Origin: Gluconacetobacter dulcium
Lineage (GTDB): Bacteria > Pseudomonadota > Alphaproteobacteria > Acetobacterales > Acetobacteraceae
Length of the DNA stretch: 64,000 nucleotides
NCBI RefSeq assembly: GCF_014174165.1
Contig: NZ_JABEQN010000023.1
Location: forward strand, 1-64,000
Direction of reading: 5' to 3'
In this document: in pieces, positions 23,184-32,382 of the stretch
Layout: each line of letters starts with the position of its first letter
How positions within the stretch are numbered: the stretch's first letter is position 1
Translations under genes and position numbers: made by a program
The notes under the pieces: model-generated
Databases searched by the model: none
What the model saw: only the letters and a program-made list of their open reading frames with translations
Told to the model about the DNA's origin: nothing

Positions 23184-24610
23184 GGTGTATCGCCCAGGGC
23201 GGCCAGCCAGCGTTCGGCCTGCGCGCGGACATTGGCGGGGGCGGTGCCGCCCTCGCTGGTGCGGGAGGCGAGCGAGGCTTCGACGGTGAGGACCGAGAAG
23301 ATGTCCTGCGTGATGCCGGGCTCTTCGGCCTGCATGTCGGCCAGGGACAGGTCGGCGAGGTCCACGTTGCGGCTCTCCGCCAGCGCGACCAGACGGCCGG
23401 TGACGTGGTGGGCGGTGCGGAAGGGAAGCTTGAGCACCCGCACCAGCCAGTCCGCGAGGTCGGTGGCGGTGGAGAAGCCGGAGCCCGCATAGGCGCGCAT
23501 GCGCTCGGTATTGGGCTTGAGGTCGCGGATCATGCCGTCGCAGGCCGCCAGAGACAGGGCGGCGGCGTCGGTGGCGGCGAAGACCGGTTCCTTGTCCTCC
23601 TGCATGTCCTTGGCGTAGGCCAGCGGCAGGCCCTTCATGACCGTCAGCAGCCCGACCAGCGCACCGCCGATGCGGCCGATCTTGGCACGCACCAGTTCCG
23701 CCGCGTCGGGGTTGCGCTTCTGCGGCATGATCGACGAGCCGGTGGTGAAGGCGTCGGACAGGCGGATGAAGGCGAAGGGGGCCGAGCACCAGATCACGAT
23801 TTCCTCGGACAGGCGCGACAGGTGCATGGCCATGATCGACAGGGCCGAGAGATATTCCAGCGCGAAATCGCGGTCGGACACGGCGTCGAGCGAATTGGCG
23901 GTCGGGCGGTCGAAGCCCAGGGCGCTGGCCGTCATCCGCCGGTCGATCGGGAAGGAGGTGCCGGCCAGGGCCGCCGAGCCGAGCGGGCATTCGTTCAGGC
24001 GGCGGCGGGTGTCGGCCAGGCGGCCGCGATCGCGGGCCAGCATTTCCACATAGGCCATCAGGTGATGGCCGAAGGTAACGGGCTGGGCGGTTTGCAGGTG
24101 GGTGAAGCCCGGCATGGGGTCGGCCGCGTGTTCGCGCGCGCGGCGGGCGAGGGCGCGCATCAGGGATGCGATCTGGCCGTCCAGCCCGTCGATGGCGTCG
24201 CGCACCCAGAGGCGGAAATCGGTCGCGACCTGATCGTTGCGCGAGCGCGCGGTGTGCAGGCGCTTGCCGGCCTCGCCGATCCGGTCGGACAGGCGGGCCT
24301 CGATATTCATGTGGATGTCTTCCAGCCGGGGGCTGAAATCGAACCGGCCGGCTTCGATCTCCTCGCCGATGCCGGTCAGGCCGCGTCGGATCTCGGCTTC
24401 GTCTTCGGCGCTGATGATGCCGGTTTTCGCCAGCATGGCGGCGTGGGCCAGCGAGCCCGCGATATCCTGCCGCCACAGGGCCTTGTCGAAGCCGATCGAG
24501 GCGTTGATGTCCTGCATGATGGCCGAGGGGCCACCCGCGAACCGACCGCCCCACTGGACATTCGCCCGTGCGGAGTCATTGTCGGTCGCATGTTCTTCGT
24601 TCACAGACAT
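23180..24610 (-). CDS. argH: argininosuccinate lyase
   Basis: The 476-residue enzyme belongs to the fumarase/aspartase superfamily: [13 protein letters not shown] at the N-terminus, [30 protein letters not shown] and the signature loop [15 protein letters not shown] (about residues 290-305) with the catalytic Ser. It splits argininosuccinate into arginine and fumarate, the last step of arginine synthesis. Transcribed divergently from the tlpA-like gene, whose start is only three bases away from its own, so the promoters must overlap. Confidence 0.96.
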   Translation of the reverse strand: MSVNEEHATDNDSARANVQWGGRFAGGPSAIMQDINASIGFDKALWRQDIAGSLAHAAMLAKTGIISAEDEAEIRRGLTGIGEEIEAGRFDFSPRLEDIHMNIEARLSDRIGEAGKRLHTARSRNDQVATDFRLWVRDAIDGLDGQIASLMRALARRAREHAADPMPGFTHLQTAQPVTFGHHLMAYVEMLARDRGRLADTRRRLNECPLGSAALAGTSFPIDRRMTASALGFDRPTANSLDAVSDRDFALEYLSALSIMAMHLSRLSEEIVIWCSAPFAFIRLSDAFTTGSSIMPQKRNPDAAELVRAKIGRIGGALVGLLTVMKGLPLAYAKDMQEDKEPVFAATDAAALSLAACDGMIRDLKPNTERMRAYAGSGFSTATDLADWLVRVLKLPFRTAHHVTGRLVALAESRNVDLADLSLADMQAEEPGITQDIFSVLTVEASLASRTSEGGTAPANVRAQAERWLAALGDTP

Positions 24611-24613
24611 GCC

Positions 24614-25204
24614 ATGCCCCAGATCCTGTCGAAAACCGTCGGTCGGCGAGCGTTGCTCGCAGATGGCGGCACCCTACTGGCCGCGTGGGCCGGGTGCAAT
24701 TCCATCCTTGCGCCGCCGGCGCGGGCGGAAGGGCCGGTGCCGGTAGACCTGCCGGCGCATCGCACGGCCGCGCCGCGCGCGCTGCCGGACCTGAGCTTTG
24801 TGGATGACGCGGGGGCGACGCGGCATCTGGCCGACTGGCGTGGGCGGATCGTGGTGCTGAATCTGTGGGCGACCTGGTGCCAGCCCTGTGTGGCGGAGAT
24901 GCCGGCGCTGGCCGCGCTGGCGCGGCAGGTGGCGCCGGCGGGGGATATCGCGGTGCTGCCGGTTTCGATCGACCATGGAGGGGTGGACCTGGTGCGGCGA
25001 TTCTATCGCACCCATGGCATTGCCGGCCTGCCGGTGCTGTGCGACCCGCACATGCAGATCCCGACCGCGCTGCGCGAGGATGGAGTGCCGGTGACGCTGG
25101 TGATCGACCGGGCGGGGCGCGAGGTGGCGCGGGTCGTCGGCCCGGTGCGCTGGGACCCGGCATCGACGCCGGAGCGGGTGCGGGGGCTGGCGGCCGGCGG
25201 TTGA
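24614..25204 (+). CDS. TlpA-family thiol:disulfide protein, exported
   Basis: Start at ATG 24614 gives 196 residues. The N-terminus ([20 protein letters not shown]) could be a Tat-type signal or a lipobox with Cys 28. A thioredoxin fold follows, with [20 protein letters not shown] (redox pair CQPC) and [12 protein letters not shown] containing the cis-Pro. Such proteins reduce cysteines in the periplasm, often for cytochrome c or oxidase assembly. No cytochrome genes are adjacent. The start lies within three bases of the divergent argH start. Confidence 0.85.
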   Translation: MPQILSKTVGRRALLADGGTLLAAWAGCNSILAPPARAEGPVPVDLPAHRTAAPRALPDLSFVDDAGATRHLADWRGRIVVLNLWATWCQPCVAEMPALAALARQVAPAGDIAVLPVSIDHGGVDLVRRFYRTHGIAGLPVLCDPHMQIPTALREDGVPVTLVIDRAGREVARVVGPVRWDPASTPERVRGLAAGG

Positions 25205-25304
25205 GGGGCTGCGGTATGAGGCTGTGGTGCGGGCTGTGGCTTTCGTGCCGGCGGGGGGCGCGGTAGAACCGGCCGGAATCGGCATATCAGGTAAGGATGA
25301 CAGA

Positions 25305-26081
25305 ATGCGACAGGATGGACCGCTGCTGGGCGCGGACGATCCGCAGCCGGTGCGGGTGCATGGCCGGGGGAGCCTGTCGCCATTCGTTCTGGTCAGCGAC
25401 CATGCGGGGCGGGCGGTGCCGGCCCGGCTGGGCGATCTGGGCGTGTCGGCGCCGGACTGGGAACGGCATATCGCCTGGGATATCGGCATGGCCGGCATGG
25501 GGCGGCTGCTGGCCGAACGGCTGGAGACGATTCTGGTCGAGCAGGTCTATTCGCGGCTGGTGATCGACTGCAATCGCGCGCCGGGGCACCCGACCTCGAT
25601 CGTGCGGGCCAGTGACGGGACCGTGGTGCCGCGCAATGCGGCGCTGGATGCGGCGGCGGAGACGGAGCGGGTGGAGCGGATTTTCCAGCCCTATCACGAC
25701 CGGATTACCGAGGAACTGGATGCGCGCCTGACGCGGGGGCAGCCGACGGTGCTGGTGTCGCTGCATAGTTTCACGCCCGAGATGGATAACGTGGCGCGCC
25801 CGTGGCATGCGGGCATCCTGCATAATCATGGCCCGCGTTTCGGGCTGATCCTGAAGGATCTGCTGGAGCGGGAACCGGGCCTGCTGGTGGGGGACAATGA
25901 GCCCTATGCGTTGACCGATACCAGCGATTTCACGGTGCCGTTCCATGGCGAGAGGCGCGACCTGCCGCATGTGGAACTGGAGATAAGGCAGGACCTGGTC
26001 GCCGATGCGGCGGGGCAGCGCGAATGGGCGGACCGGCTGGCGCGGCTGCTGCCGCTGGCCTGGGCGCGCTACACGGCATGA
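25305..26081 (+). CDS. N-formylglutamate amidohydrolase family protein (second copy)
   Basis: Start at ATG 25305, preceded by GTAAGGA; 258 residues. Shared motifs with the family: FVLVSDHAGRAVP (metal-binding His-Ala-Gly), VIDCNRAPG, VLVSLHSFTP and VELEIRQDL near the end. It belongs to a shorter subgroup than the protein at 9633-10571 and is not a recent duplicate. Zinc-dependent hydrolysis of an N-acyl amino acid is expected; the true substrate is unknown. Its stop overlaps the aroE start. Confidence 0.85.
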   Translation: MRQDGPLLGADDPQPVRVHGRGSLSPFVLVSDHAGRAVPARLGDLGVSAPDWERHIAWDIGMAGMGRLLAERLETILVEQVYSRLVIDCNRAPGHPTSIVRASDGTVVPRNAALDAAAETERVERIFQPYHDRITEELDARLTRGQPTVLVSLHSFTPEMDNVARPWHAGILHNHGPRFGLILKDLLEREPGLLVGDNEPYALTDTSDFTVPFHGERRDLPHVELEIRQDLVADAAGQREWADRLARLLPLAWARYTA

Positions 26082-26998
26082 AGGCGGAAATGGACGACGT
26101 GGTGGCGCATCCTTCCTTGGCGCGGGTGGCGCCCGGCCGGCTGACGATTCGCGGGACGACCGCGCTGGCCGGGGTGATCGGGTGGCCGGTGGCGCATTCG
26201 CGCTCGCCGCTGCTGCATAATTTCTGGCTGGCCCGGTATGGGATCGACGGTGCCTATGTGCCGCTGCCGGTGGCGCCCGGCGCGTTCGACGTGGCGGTGC
26301 ATGGCCTGCGCGCCGCGGGGTTCCGGGGGGCGAACGTGACCATTCCGCACAAGGAGGCGGCGTTTGCGATTGCCGACCGGCTGCATCGCTCCGCCGTGCG
26401 CTCCGGGTCGGTCAATACGCTGGTCTTCGGGCAGGATGGGACGATCGAGGCGCATTCGACCGATGGCGACGGGTTCGTCGCCAGCCTGGAGGCGAAGGGC
26501 GTGGATGTGACGCGGGGGCCGGTGCTGCTGCTGGGCGCCGGAGGCGCCGCGCGGGCGGTTGCCGCCAGCCTGCTGGATCGCGGGGTCGCGGTTTCGGTGG
26601 CCAATCGCACGGCCGCTCGGTCTGTCGCATTGGCCGAGGCGCTGTCGGCGGACGGGCAGGTGCCGGTTTCGGTGATCGACTGGGCGGACTGGACGGACCG
26701 TCTGCCGGGGCATGCGCTGCTGGTGAATACCACGTCGCTGGGCATGCATGGCGGGCCGGACGACGTGTTTACGCCCGACCTGTCGCGGGCGCCCGATGAC
26801 ATGGTGGTGTCGGACATCGTGTATGTGCCGCGCATGACGCCGCTGCTGACCGCCGCCGTGGCGCGGGGGCTGCGGGTGGTGGACGGCACGGGGATGCTGC
26901 TGCATCAGGCGCGGCTGGGGTTCAAATGCTGGTTCGGGGTCGATCCGGAGGTCGATGCCGATATCCAGGCGCTGTTCGACGCCGACCTCGCGCGGTGA
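26078..26998 (+). CDS. aroE: shikimate dehydrogenase
   Basis: The 306-residue enzyme reduces 3-dehydroshikimate to shikimate with NADPH for aromatic amino acid synthesis. Motifs: GVIGWPVAHSRSPLLHNFWL (substrate Ser pair), GANVTIPHKEAA with the catalytic Lys, STDGDGFV with the catalytic Asp, and the Rossmann loop LLLGAGGAARAVAASLL with NRT for NADP. Start at 26078 overlaps the preceding stop (ATGA). It leads directly into coaE, and a decayed relative of this family lies at 42285-42832. Confidence 0.95.
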   Translation: MKAEMDDVVAHPSLARVAPGRLTIRGTTALAGVIGWPVAHSRSPLLHNFWLARYGIDGAYVPLPVAPGAFDVAVHGLRAAGFRGANVTIPHKEAAFAIADRLHRSAVRSGSVNTLVFGQDGTIEAHSTDGDGFVASLEAKGVDVTRGPVLLLGAGGAARAVAASLLDRGVAVSVANRTAARSVALAEALSADGQVPVSVIDWADWTDRLPGHALLVNTTSLGMHGGPDDVFTPDLSRAPDDMVVSDIVYVPRMTPLLTAAVARGLRVVDGTGMLLHQARLGFKCWFGVDPEVDADIQALFDADLAR

Positions 26999-27000
26999 CG

Positions 27001-27675
27001 ATGCGCATTCTCGGCCTGACCGGCGGGATCGGCATGGGCAAGTCGACGGTGGCGCGGATGCTGCGGCGCGCCGGCTTTCCGGTGTTCGATGCCGATGCGG
27101 CGGTCCATGCGTTGCAGGCGCCCGGTGGCCGGGCGCTGCCGGCGATCGGGCGGCTGGTGCCGGATGCGGTGCGGGACGGGGTGCTGGATCGCGCGGTGCT
27201 GCGGCGCGCGGCCATTGCCGATGGGGCGGTGATGAAGGGGCTGGAGCGCATTCTGCACCCCATGGTGCGGCAGGAGCGAGACCGGTTTCTGGCGCGGGCG
27301 CGGCGGGCTGGGCATTCCTGGGCGGTACTGGATATTCCCCTGCTGTTCGAGACGGGGGGGGACCGGTTGTGCGACCGGGTCGCGGTGGTGTCGGCGCCGC
27401 CGGATGTGCAGATCCATCGCGTGGCCAGGAGGCGGGGCATGGCGCCCGGCGAGGTGGCGGCGGTGATCGCGCGCCAGATGCCCGACCGCGAGAAGCGGCG
27501 GCGGGCGGATGATGTGATCTGTACCGGGTTGTCGCGGAATGATACCGTGCGCCGGGTGCGGCGACTGGTCGCGCGGATGCGCGCGGATGCCGAAATGCGG
27601 ATGCGCGCGGATGCCGGAACGCGGTTGTGCGTGGATGCTGGAACGCGGTTGTGCGCGGAAGGGAAGACGCCATGA
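27001..27675 (+). CDS. coaE: dephospho-CoA kinase
   Basis: The 224-residue kinase has the P-loop GLTGGIGMGKST at residues 5-16, FDADAAVHAL with the catalytic Asp, LDIPLLFETGG and the Arg-rich lid (IARQMPDREKRRRADDVI). It phosphorylates dephospho-CoA to coenzyme A. The conserved domain ends near residue 190; the last 30 residues come from a DNA tandem repeat (MRADAEMRMRADAGTRL) and are unlikely to matter for catalysis. It starts two bases after the aroE stop and overlaps dnaQ. Confidence 0.95.
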   Translation: MRILGLTGGIGMGKSTVARMLRRAGFPVFDADAAVHALQAPGGRALPAIGRLVPDAVRDGVLDRAVLRRAAIADGAVMKGLERILHPMVRQERDRFLARARRAGHSWAVLDIPLLFETGGDRLCDRVAVVSAPPDVQIHRVARRRGMAPGEVAAVIARQMPDREKRRRADDVICTGLSRNDTVRRVRRLVARMRADAEMRMRADAGTRLCVDAGTRLCAEGKTP

Positions 27676-28352
27676 AGCGAACGATTCTGTTCGATACGGA
27701 GACGACTGGCCTGGACCCGAAGAAGGGGGACCGGGTTATCGAAATCGCCGCGCTGGAACTGATCGACGATCTGCCGACCGGGCAGAATTTCCATGTGCTG
27801 ATCCATCCCGAGCGCGATATTCCCGAGGAGGCGACGAAAGTTCACGGCTTCAAGCTGGCGGATCTGGAGGGCAAGCCCCGGTTTCATGAAATCGCGGATG
27901 CGTTTCTGGCGTTTATCGGGCCGGACGAGATGATCGCCCATAATGCGCGCTTCGATTTCGGCTTCCTGAACGCGGAACTGGAGCGTGCCGGCCGGCCGGT
28001 GCTGTCGCTGGACCGGATGGTCGATACGCTGGATATCGCGCGCGAACGCTATCCGGGCCTGCCGAACAGCCTGGATGCCCTGTGCCGGCGTTTTGAGATC
28101 GATCTCTCGGCCCGCACCACCCATAATGCGCTGCTCGACTGCCGGCTGCTGGCCGAGGTCTATCTGGAACTGATGGGGGGGCGCCAGCGCGGACTGGGCC
28201 TGATGATGGAAGACGGGGCCGGCGGGCCGGCGGCGCACAGCTACGCGCGGGTCACGAACCGCACGCCGCGCCCGATCGTGCCGACGCCCGAGGAACTGGC
28301 GGCGCACAGCCGCTTTCTGGAGAAGGTCAAGGAGCCGATCTGGTCTCTGTAA
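27672..28352 (+). CDS. dnaQ: DNA polymerase III epsilon subunit (proofreading exonuclease)
   Basis: The 226-residue protein starts in the coaE stop (ATGA). DEDDh motifs: LFDTETTGLDP (Exo I), MIAHNARFDFGFLN (Exo II) and THNALLDCRLLAEVY (Exo III), followed by a C-terminal segment that binds the polymerase alpha subunit. It removes misincorporated nucleotides during replication. The aroE-coaE-dnaQ order is common in alphaproteobacteria. Confidence 0.95.
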   Translation: MKRTILFDTETTGLDPKKGDRVIEIAALELIDDLPTGQNFHVLIHPERDIPEEATKVHGFKLADLEGKPRFHEIADAFLAFIGPDEMIAHNARFDFGFLNAELERAGRPVLSLDRMVDTLDIARERYPGLPNSLDALCRRFEIDLSARTTHNALLDCRLLAEVYLELMGGRQRGLGLMMEDGAGGPAAHSYARVTNRTPRPIVPTPEELAAHSRFLEKVKEPIWSL

Positions 28353-28384
28353 CGGGGCGGGGGGGCTGGTAGGCATCTCGCGGG

Positions 28385-30784
28385 TTGGTTTTTGTGGCGC
28401 GTGTATCCTATCGTAACAGGCAGCCGTCGTGCGCTCCGGGCCAACAGATCGGGAAGAGATCATTGAACGCTGACGAGATCGTGGACCCCGCCGATGCCCG
28501 TTCCGATCAGGTCAGGCGTTTTCTGCTGCATGTCGGTGTGCCCATTTTCGGCGTCGTGCTGGTGGTGGCCGTCATCGCCGGAATCGGGCTGCATTCCTAT
28601 CGCTCGATCCGCTCGGGCGCGCTGGCGCTGACCCACGACCTGCTGGTCAGCGAGCAGAACTACATCGCGCAGGAAGTCGGCGATTACCTTGGCCCGGCCA
28701 CGGCGGGAACGGTGATTGCGCGCGATATGCTGGAGCATGGCTCGCAGGCCGCCATCATCAAGATCTTCAATTCCTACGGCGGCAGCATGCTGCGGCATGT
28801 GCCGCAGGTTCATTCCTTCTATCTGGCCGATTCCGACGGGCATTTCGACCTGATCGAACGCGACCCGAAGGGCAAGGGGCTGGAGACGACGCAACTGACC
28901 GGCGAGGGGGCCGGGGCGCAGTTCGTCCATCAGTTTCGCGACGAGAAGGGCAACTTGCTGCGGACGGAGAGCAATCCGACCGGCAATTTTGACCCACGGA
29001 CCCGCGAGTGGTTCAGGGGGACGGCGGAGTCCGGCAAGCTTTACTGGTCGGCGCCCTATCTGATCAGCCAGACCGGCCAGATGATCATCACGGCCTCGAT
29101 CGTCTATCAGGGGCTGGATGGCAAGACATTCGTCTTCGCCGTCAATCTGTCGATGAACGAGCTGACGAATTTTCTGGATTCCCTCAAGATCGGCAAGAAC
29201 GGCCATGCGCTGATCGTCGATCAGGACGGGCATCTTCTGGCCGGACGGCACATGCTGGATGTGGCGAAGAAAGCCAACTGGGACCCGTCGAAGATGGTGC
29301 TGGACCCCCAGACCTATCCGGCGCTGGCGCAGGCGTTCGACGTGTATCGCGTGCTGGGATACGGGCCGCATGCGATTCGCAGCGGCAAGCGTAATTTCGT
29401 GACCATGGCGGCCCCGCTGCCCTCGACGGCGAAGAAATGGGTGCTGATCCTGGTTGCGCCGGAAAGCGATTTCGCCAATTTCGCGATGGTGGACGGCCGG
29501 CAGAACCTGCTGTTCTCGCTGATGATCGTGGCGCTTGCCGCGCTGCTGGGGGGGCTGCTGTTCCGCCAGGGGCGGCGGACCGACCGGGTGGCGGCGGAAC
29601 TGGCGGGCCTGCGTGCGGTTTCGGGGCGCGAGAGCCAGGCATTGCGGGCGGTGGCCGGCTATCCGGCGCTGTTCGACCCGACCGACGAGGCGCTGATCCT
29701 GACGCGCAGCCTGGCGGAGATGACGCTGGCGCGGCGGGCCTCGGTCTGGCGGCTGATGCATGACGGCGCCACGTTGCTGTGCGTCGATTCCTACGATGCG
29801 CGGCACGATGCCCATTCGGGCGGTTTCGAACTGTCGCGCACCGACCTCCAGGCTTTTTTCGACCTGGTGACGCATGGCGATGCGATTACGGTGCCCGATG
29901 CGGGGGCGGACGAGCGGACGGTCAGTTTCCATCGGCTGTTCATGCGGACCTTCGGCAGCCGCAGCCTGTTCCTGGCGCCCATTCTGGGGGCGTCGGGGCC
30001 GATCGGCATGATCACGCTGGAGGATGCGCCGCGTGCCGGGCTGGTGTCGCATTTCGTCGCCATGATCGGCGGGGTGGTGTCGGCGCGTTTTTCCGCCCAG
30101 CATTACAGCGCCGTTGCCGCCGCCGCCGAGGAACTGGCCGCGCCGCCGGCGGAGGAGGCCGAACATTCGCTGGGCGACGGTTTCCTGATTCCGCCGGGCA
30201 GCACGCAGGCTGACGGGCATGGGGGGCCGGTGGAAGGGCTGTTCCCGGCCGTGGCGGTCATGGTCATTACCTTTGCCGATATCATTACGTCCTCGCGGGA
30301 CGATCCGGCGCGGATCATCGCGCTGGTGGAGGCGCTGGCGCTTCAGCTCCAGACCGTGGCGCGGGACCATGGGCTGTATTCCATCAAGATGCTGGGCCAT
30401 CGGCTGGTCTGCGTGGCCGGGTGTACGCACACGCCCGATCCGGCGGCCGCCGAGCGGATGGCGAACGCGGCGCTGGTGATGCGCGAGGCGTCGCTCTCGA
30501 TCCTGTCGCGCGCCGACCTGGACCCGGTCTTTCGCATGGGGATCGATGTCGGGCCGGTGTTCGGCGGGTTGCTCGGTGACGACCCGAAAGTGTTCAACCT
30601 GTGGGGCGATGCCATCGGCATGGCCGAGATGATGGCCCAGGGGGCGCCGGATGTCGGCACCATCCAGGTGTCGGATGAGGTGTATCAGCTTCTGCGCGGG
30701 CGGTTCCTGTTCCGTGAACGCGGGCGCTTCTTCGTGCCGCATGCGGGAATGACGCGCACCTATGTTCTGGCGGGGCGCCGGTGA
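28385..30784 (+). CDS. membrane sensor with Cache, GAF and degenerate nucleotide-cyclase domains
   Basis: Taking ATG 28385 gives 799 residues; a TTG at 28463 behind GGGAAGAG would drop the first 26 and is equally likely. Layout: transmembrane helix (about 47-69), periplasmic double-Cache-type region (70-370, with FDPRTREWFRG), second helix (376-394), GAF domain (415-575), class III cyclase-like domain (623-795). In the cyclase domain TFADIITSS keeps the first metal Asp, but the usual GD with the second metal Asp reads LGHRL. NLWGDAIGMAEMM replaces the usual GDAVNLAAR, losing Asn and Arg. It is therefore probably not an active cyclase. It is coupled (GTGA overlap) to the lipid-transport genes. 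Confidence 0.8.
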   Translation: MVFVARVSYRNRQPSCAPGQQIGKRSLNADEIVDPADARSDQVRRFLLHVGVPIFGVVLVVAVIAGIGLHSYRSIRSGALALTHDLLVSEQNYIAQEVGDYLGPATAGTVIARDMLEHGSQAAIIKIFNSYGGSMLRHVPQVHSFYLADSDGHFDLIERDPKGKGLETTQLTGEGAGAQFVHQFRDEKGNLLRTESNPTGNFDPRTREWFRGTAESGKLYWSAPYLISQTGQMIITASIVYQGLDGKTFVFAVNLSMNELTNFLDSLKIGKNGHALIVDQDGHLLAGRHMLDVAKKANWDPSKMVLDPQTYPALAQAFDVYRVLGYGPHAIRSGKRNFVTMAAPLPSTAKKWVLILVAPESDFANFAMVDGRQNLLFSLMIVALAALLGGLLFRQGRRTDRVAAELAGLRAVSGRESQALRAVAGYPALFDPTDEALILTRSLAEMTLARRASVWRLMHDGATLLCVDSYDARHDAHSGGFELSRTDLQAFFDLVTHGDAITVPDAGADERTVSFHRLFMRTFGSRSLFLAPILGASGPIGMITLEDAPRAGLVSHFVAMIGGVVSARFSAQHYSAVAAAAEELAAPPAEEAEHSLGDGFLIPPGSTQADGHGGPVEGLFPAVAVMVITFADIITSSRDDPARIIALVEALALQLQTVARDHGLYSIKMLGHRLVCVAGCTHTPDPAAAERMANAALVMREASLSILSRADLDPVFRMGIDVGPVFGGLLGDDPKVFNLWGDAIGMAEMMAQGAPDVGTIQVSDEVYQLLRGRFLFRERGRFFVPHAGMTRTYVLAGRR

Positions 30785-31683
30785 CGGGCGGGACGGTTGC
30801 ACCGGGGCCGCCCGACCTGTCGGAAGACGGGTCGCCGGAGGGGCTGCCTGAGGGGCTGCCGGACGGGCCGTCGGGCTGGCTGAAGGCGCGGCTGGCGCGT
30901 ATCAGGCCCGCCCTGGCCTGGATCGGGCGGCTGACGCGCCATCAGGTCCGGTTCGTGCTGGTGCTGATCGGGTCGGCGTGGGGGGTGGTGCGCGAGAGCA
31001 TGCGCCCCAATTCCTGGCGGCGGACGGTGCGGGAGGAATTCCGCCTGTGCCTGCGCCAGGTGGTGGGCGGCGGGTTTCTGAGCACCATCGTGACCGCCAC
31101 GCTGGCGGGGCTGATGGTGGTGTCGCAGGCGGTCTACTGGCTTGGTTTTGCCGGCATGGCGCAGATGACGGGCTCGATCCTGGTGTCGGTGCTGGTGCGC
31201 GAGATCTCGCCGGTGCTGGTGGGGATCATCCTGCTGGGGCGCAGCGGCATGCTGGTGCTGACGGAAATCGGCATGCTGACGCTGGGGGGGCAGATCCGCG
31301 CCCTCCAGGCGCAGGGCATGGACCCGTTCCTGCTGCTGGTGCTGCCGCGCACCTGCGCGTTCATGGTCGGCGGCTTTACGCTGGGCATCCTGTTCGCCAC
31401 CAATGCGCTGCTGATGGGCTTCATCATCACCCATGCCTCGGGCGTGATCACGACATCGGTGTGGACGTTCTTCGCCAATGTGCTGGCCGCGATGTCGTCG
31501 TGGGATTTTCTGGTCATTCCGCTGAAATTCATTCTGGTCGGGTTCTTCGTGGGCCTGGGGGCCTGCATGACCGGCCTGCTGGTGGATGCCGACGATACGA
31601 TCGCGACCCTGATGCCGCGCGGGTTCGCGCGCGGCATCATGACGGTGATGGTCGTCAATATCCTGTTCATCCTGGGGGGCTGA
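30781..31683 (+). CDS. MlaE-family permease of an MCE lipid transporter
   Basis: The start is GTG 30781, overlapping the sensor stop. The 300-residue protein has a polar 60-residue N-terminal extension and then the MlaE permease domain with about five to six transmembrane segments: VSQAVYWLGFAGMA, LVREISPVLVGIILLGRSG (the conserved coupling region), ALQAQGMDPF, and a final LMPRGFARGIMTVMVVNILF. In Mla systems this subunit moves phospholipid between membranes. Three bases separate it from the ATPase-like gene. Confidence 0.9.
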   Translation: MTGGTVAPGPPDLSEDGSPEGLPEGLPDGPSGWLKARLARIRPALAWIGRLTRHQVRFVLVLIGSAWGVVRESMRPNSWRRTVREEFRLCLRQVVGGGFLSTIVTATLAGLMVVSQAVYWLGFAGMAQMTGSILVSVLVREISPVLVGIILLGRSGMLVLTEIGMLTLGGQIRALQAQGMDPFLLLVLPRTCAFMVGGFTLGILFATNALLMGFIITHASGVITTSVWTFFANVLAAMSSWDFLVIPLKFILVGFFVGLGACMTGLLVDADDTIATLMPRGFARGIMTVMVVNILFILGG

Positions 31684-31686
31684 GCG

Positions 31687-32382
31687 ATGGCGAACGAGGG
31701 AGCGATCCTGGAACTTCGCGCCGCCCAGCCGTCGTTCGACGAAAGCGGCATGGCGCCGGTGCCGATCGACCTGCGGCTGATGCCCGGTGACTGCGCGGTG
31801 GTGGAATGCCGGGATTCCGCGCGGGCGACGCTGTTTGCCGATCTGTGCTGCGGCATGATCTCGCTGGCCTCGGGCAACGTGCGGTTCATGGGGCTGGACT
31901 GGGCCGAACTGGGAGACCGCCAGTTTTACGCCCTGCGGGGGCGGATCGGGCGGATTACCCGGCGCGGATCGTGGCTGGACCTGTTCGGCACGCACCAGAA
32001 CATCATTCTCCAGCAACTGCACCACACGACGCGGCCGACGGCGGACGTGGTGGCGGATGCGATGGCGCTGGGGCTGGCATTCGGCTTTCCCGGCCTGCCG
32101 GTGACCAGTCCGGGGCATCTGTCGGCGGCCGATCTGGCGCGCGCCGCCTGTGTGCGGGCTTTTCTCGGCCGGCCCGACCTGCTGGTGCTGGAGGATATCT
32201 CCGACGTGCTGCCGGCGGACGCGGCGGTCGCGTTTCTGGAGGCGATCACGGCGGCGCGCGACCGGGGCGCGGCGGTGATCTGGTTCGTACGCCATGCCGC
32301 CACCTGGGCCGATTACCGGTCGGCGGTGAATGTTCATCTGCGCCTTCTCGATGAAGGTCTTTTCCCGGTGCGGGGGGTCTGA
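31687..32382 (+). CDS. ABC-transporter ATPase-like protein (MlaF position) with degenerate nucleotide-binding motifs
   Basis: The 231-residue protein occupies the MlaF place and has ABC-ATPase spacing, but its motifs are eroded. The Walker A region reads ECRDSARATLF (residues 40-50) with no GxxGxGKS/T and no Lys; the signature is LSAADLARAACVRA instead of LSGGQ; Walker B reads LLVLEDIS without the usual DE pair; the H-loop His survives (VRHAATW). ATP hydrolysis as in MlaF is unlikely. It starts three bases after the permease and overlaps the MCE gene by one base. It may be a structural partner of another ATPase. Confidence 0.8.
   Translation: MANEGAILELRAAQPSFDESGMAPVPIDLRLMPGDCAVVECRDSARATLFADLCCGMISLASGNVRFMGLDWAELGDRQFYALRGRIGRITRRGSWLDLFGTHQNIILQQLHHTTRPTADVVADAMALGLAFGFPGLPVTSPGHLSAADLARAACVRAFLGRPDLLVLEDISDVLPADAAVAFLEAITAARDRGAAVIWFVRHAATWADYRSAVNVHLRLLDEGLFPVRGV

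Noticed and set aside
22913-24613. A long upstream extension of the TlpA-like gene
   Set aside because: It is antisense to argH and lptM; the conserved protein begins with a signal sequence at 24614.
28460-30802. A 780-codon minus-strand frame opposite the sensor gene
   Set aside because: Antisense shadow of a gene with recognisable Cache, GAF and cyclase domains; the composition is Arg/Gln/His-rich and unlike a folded protein.
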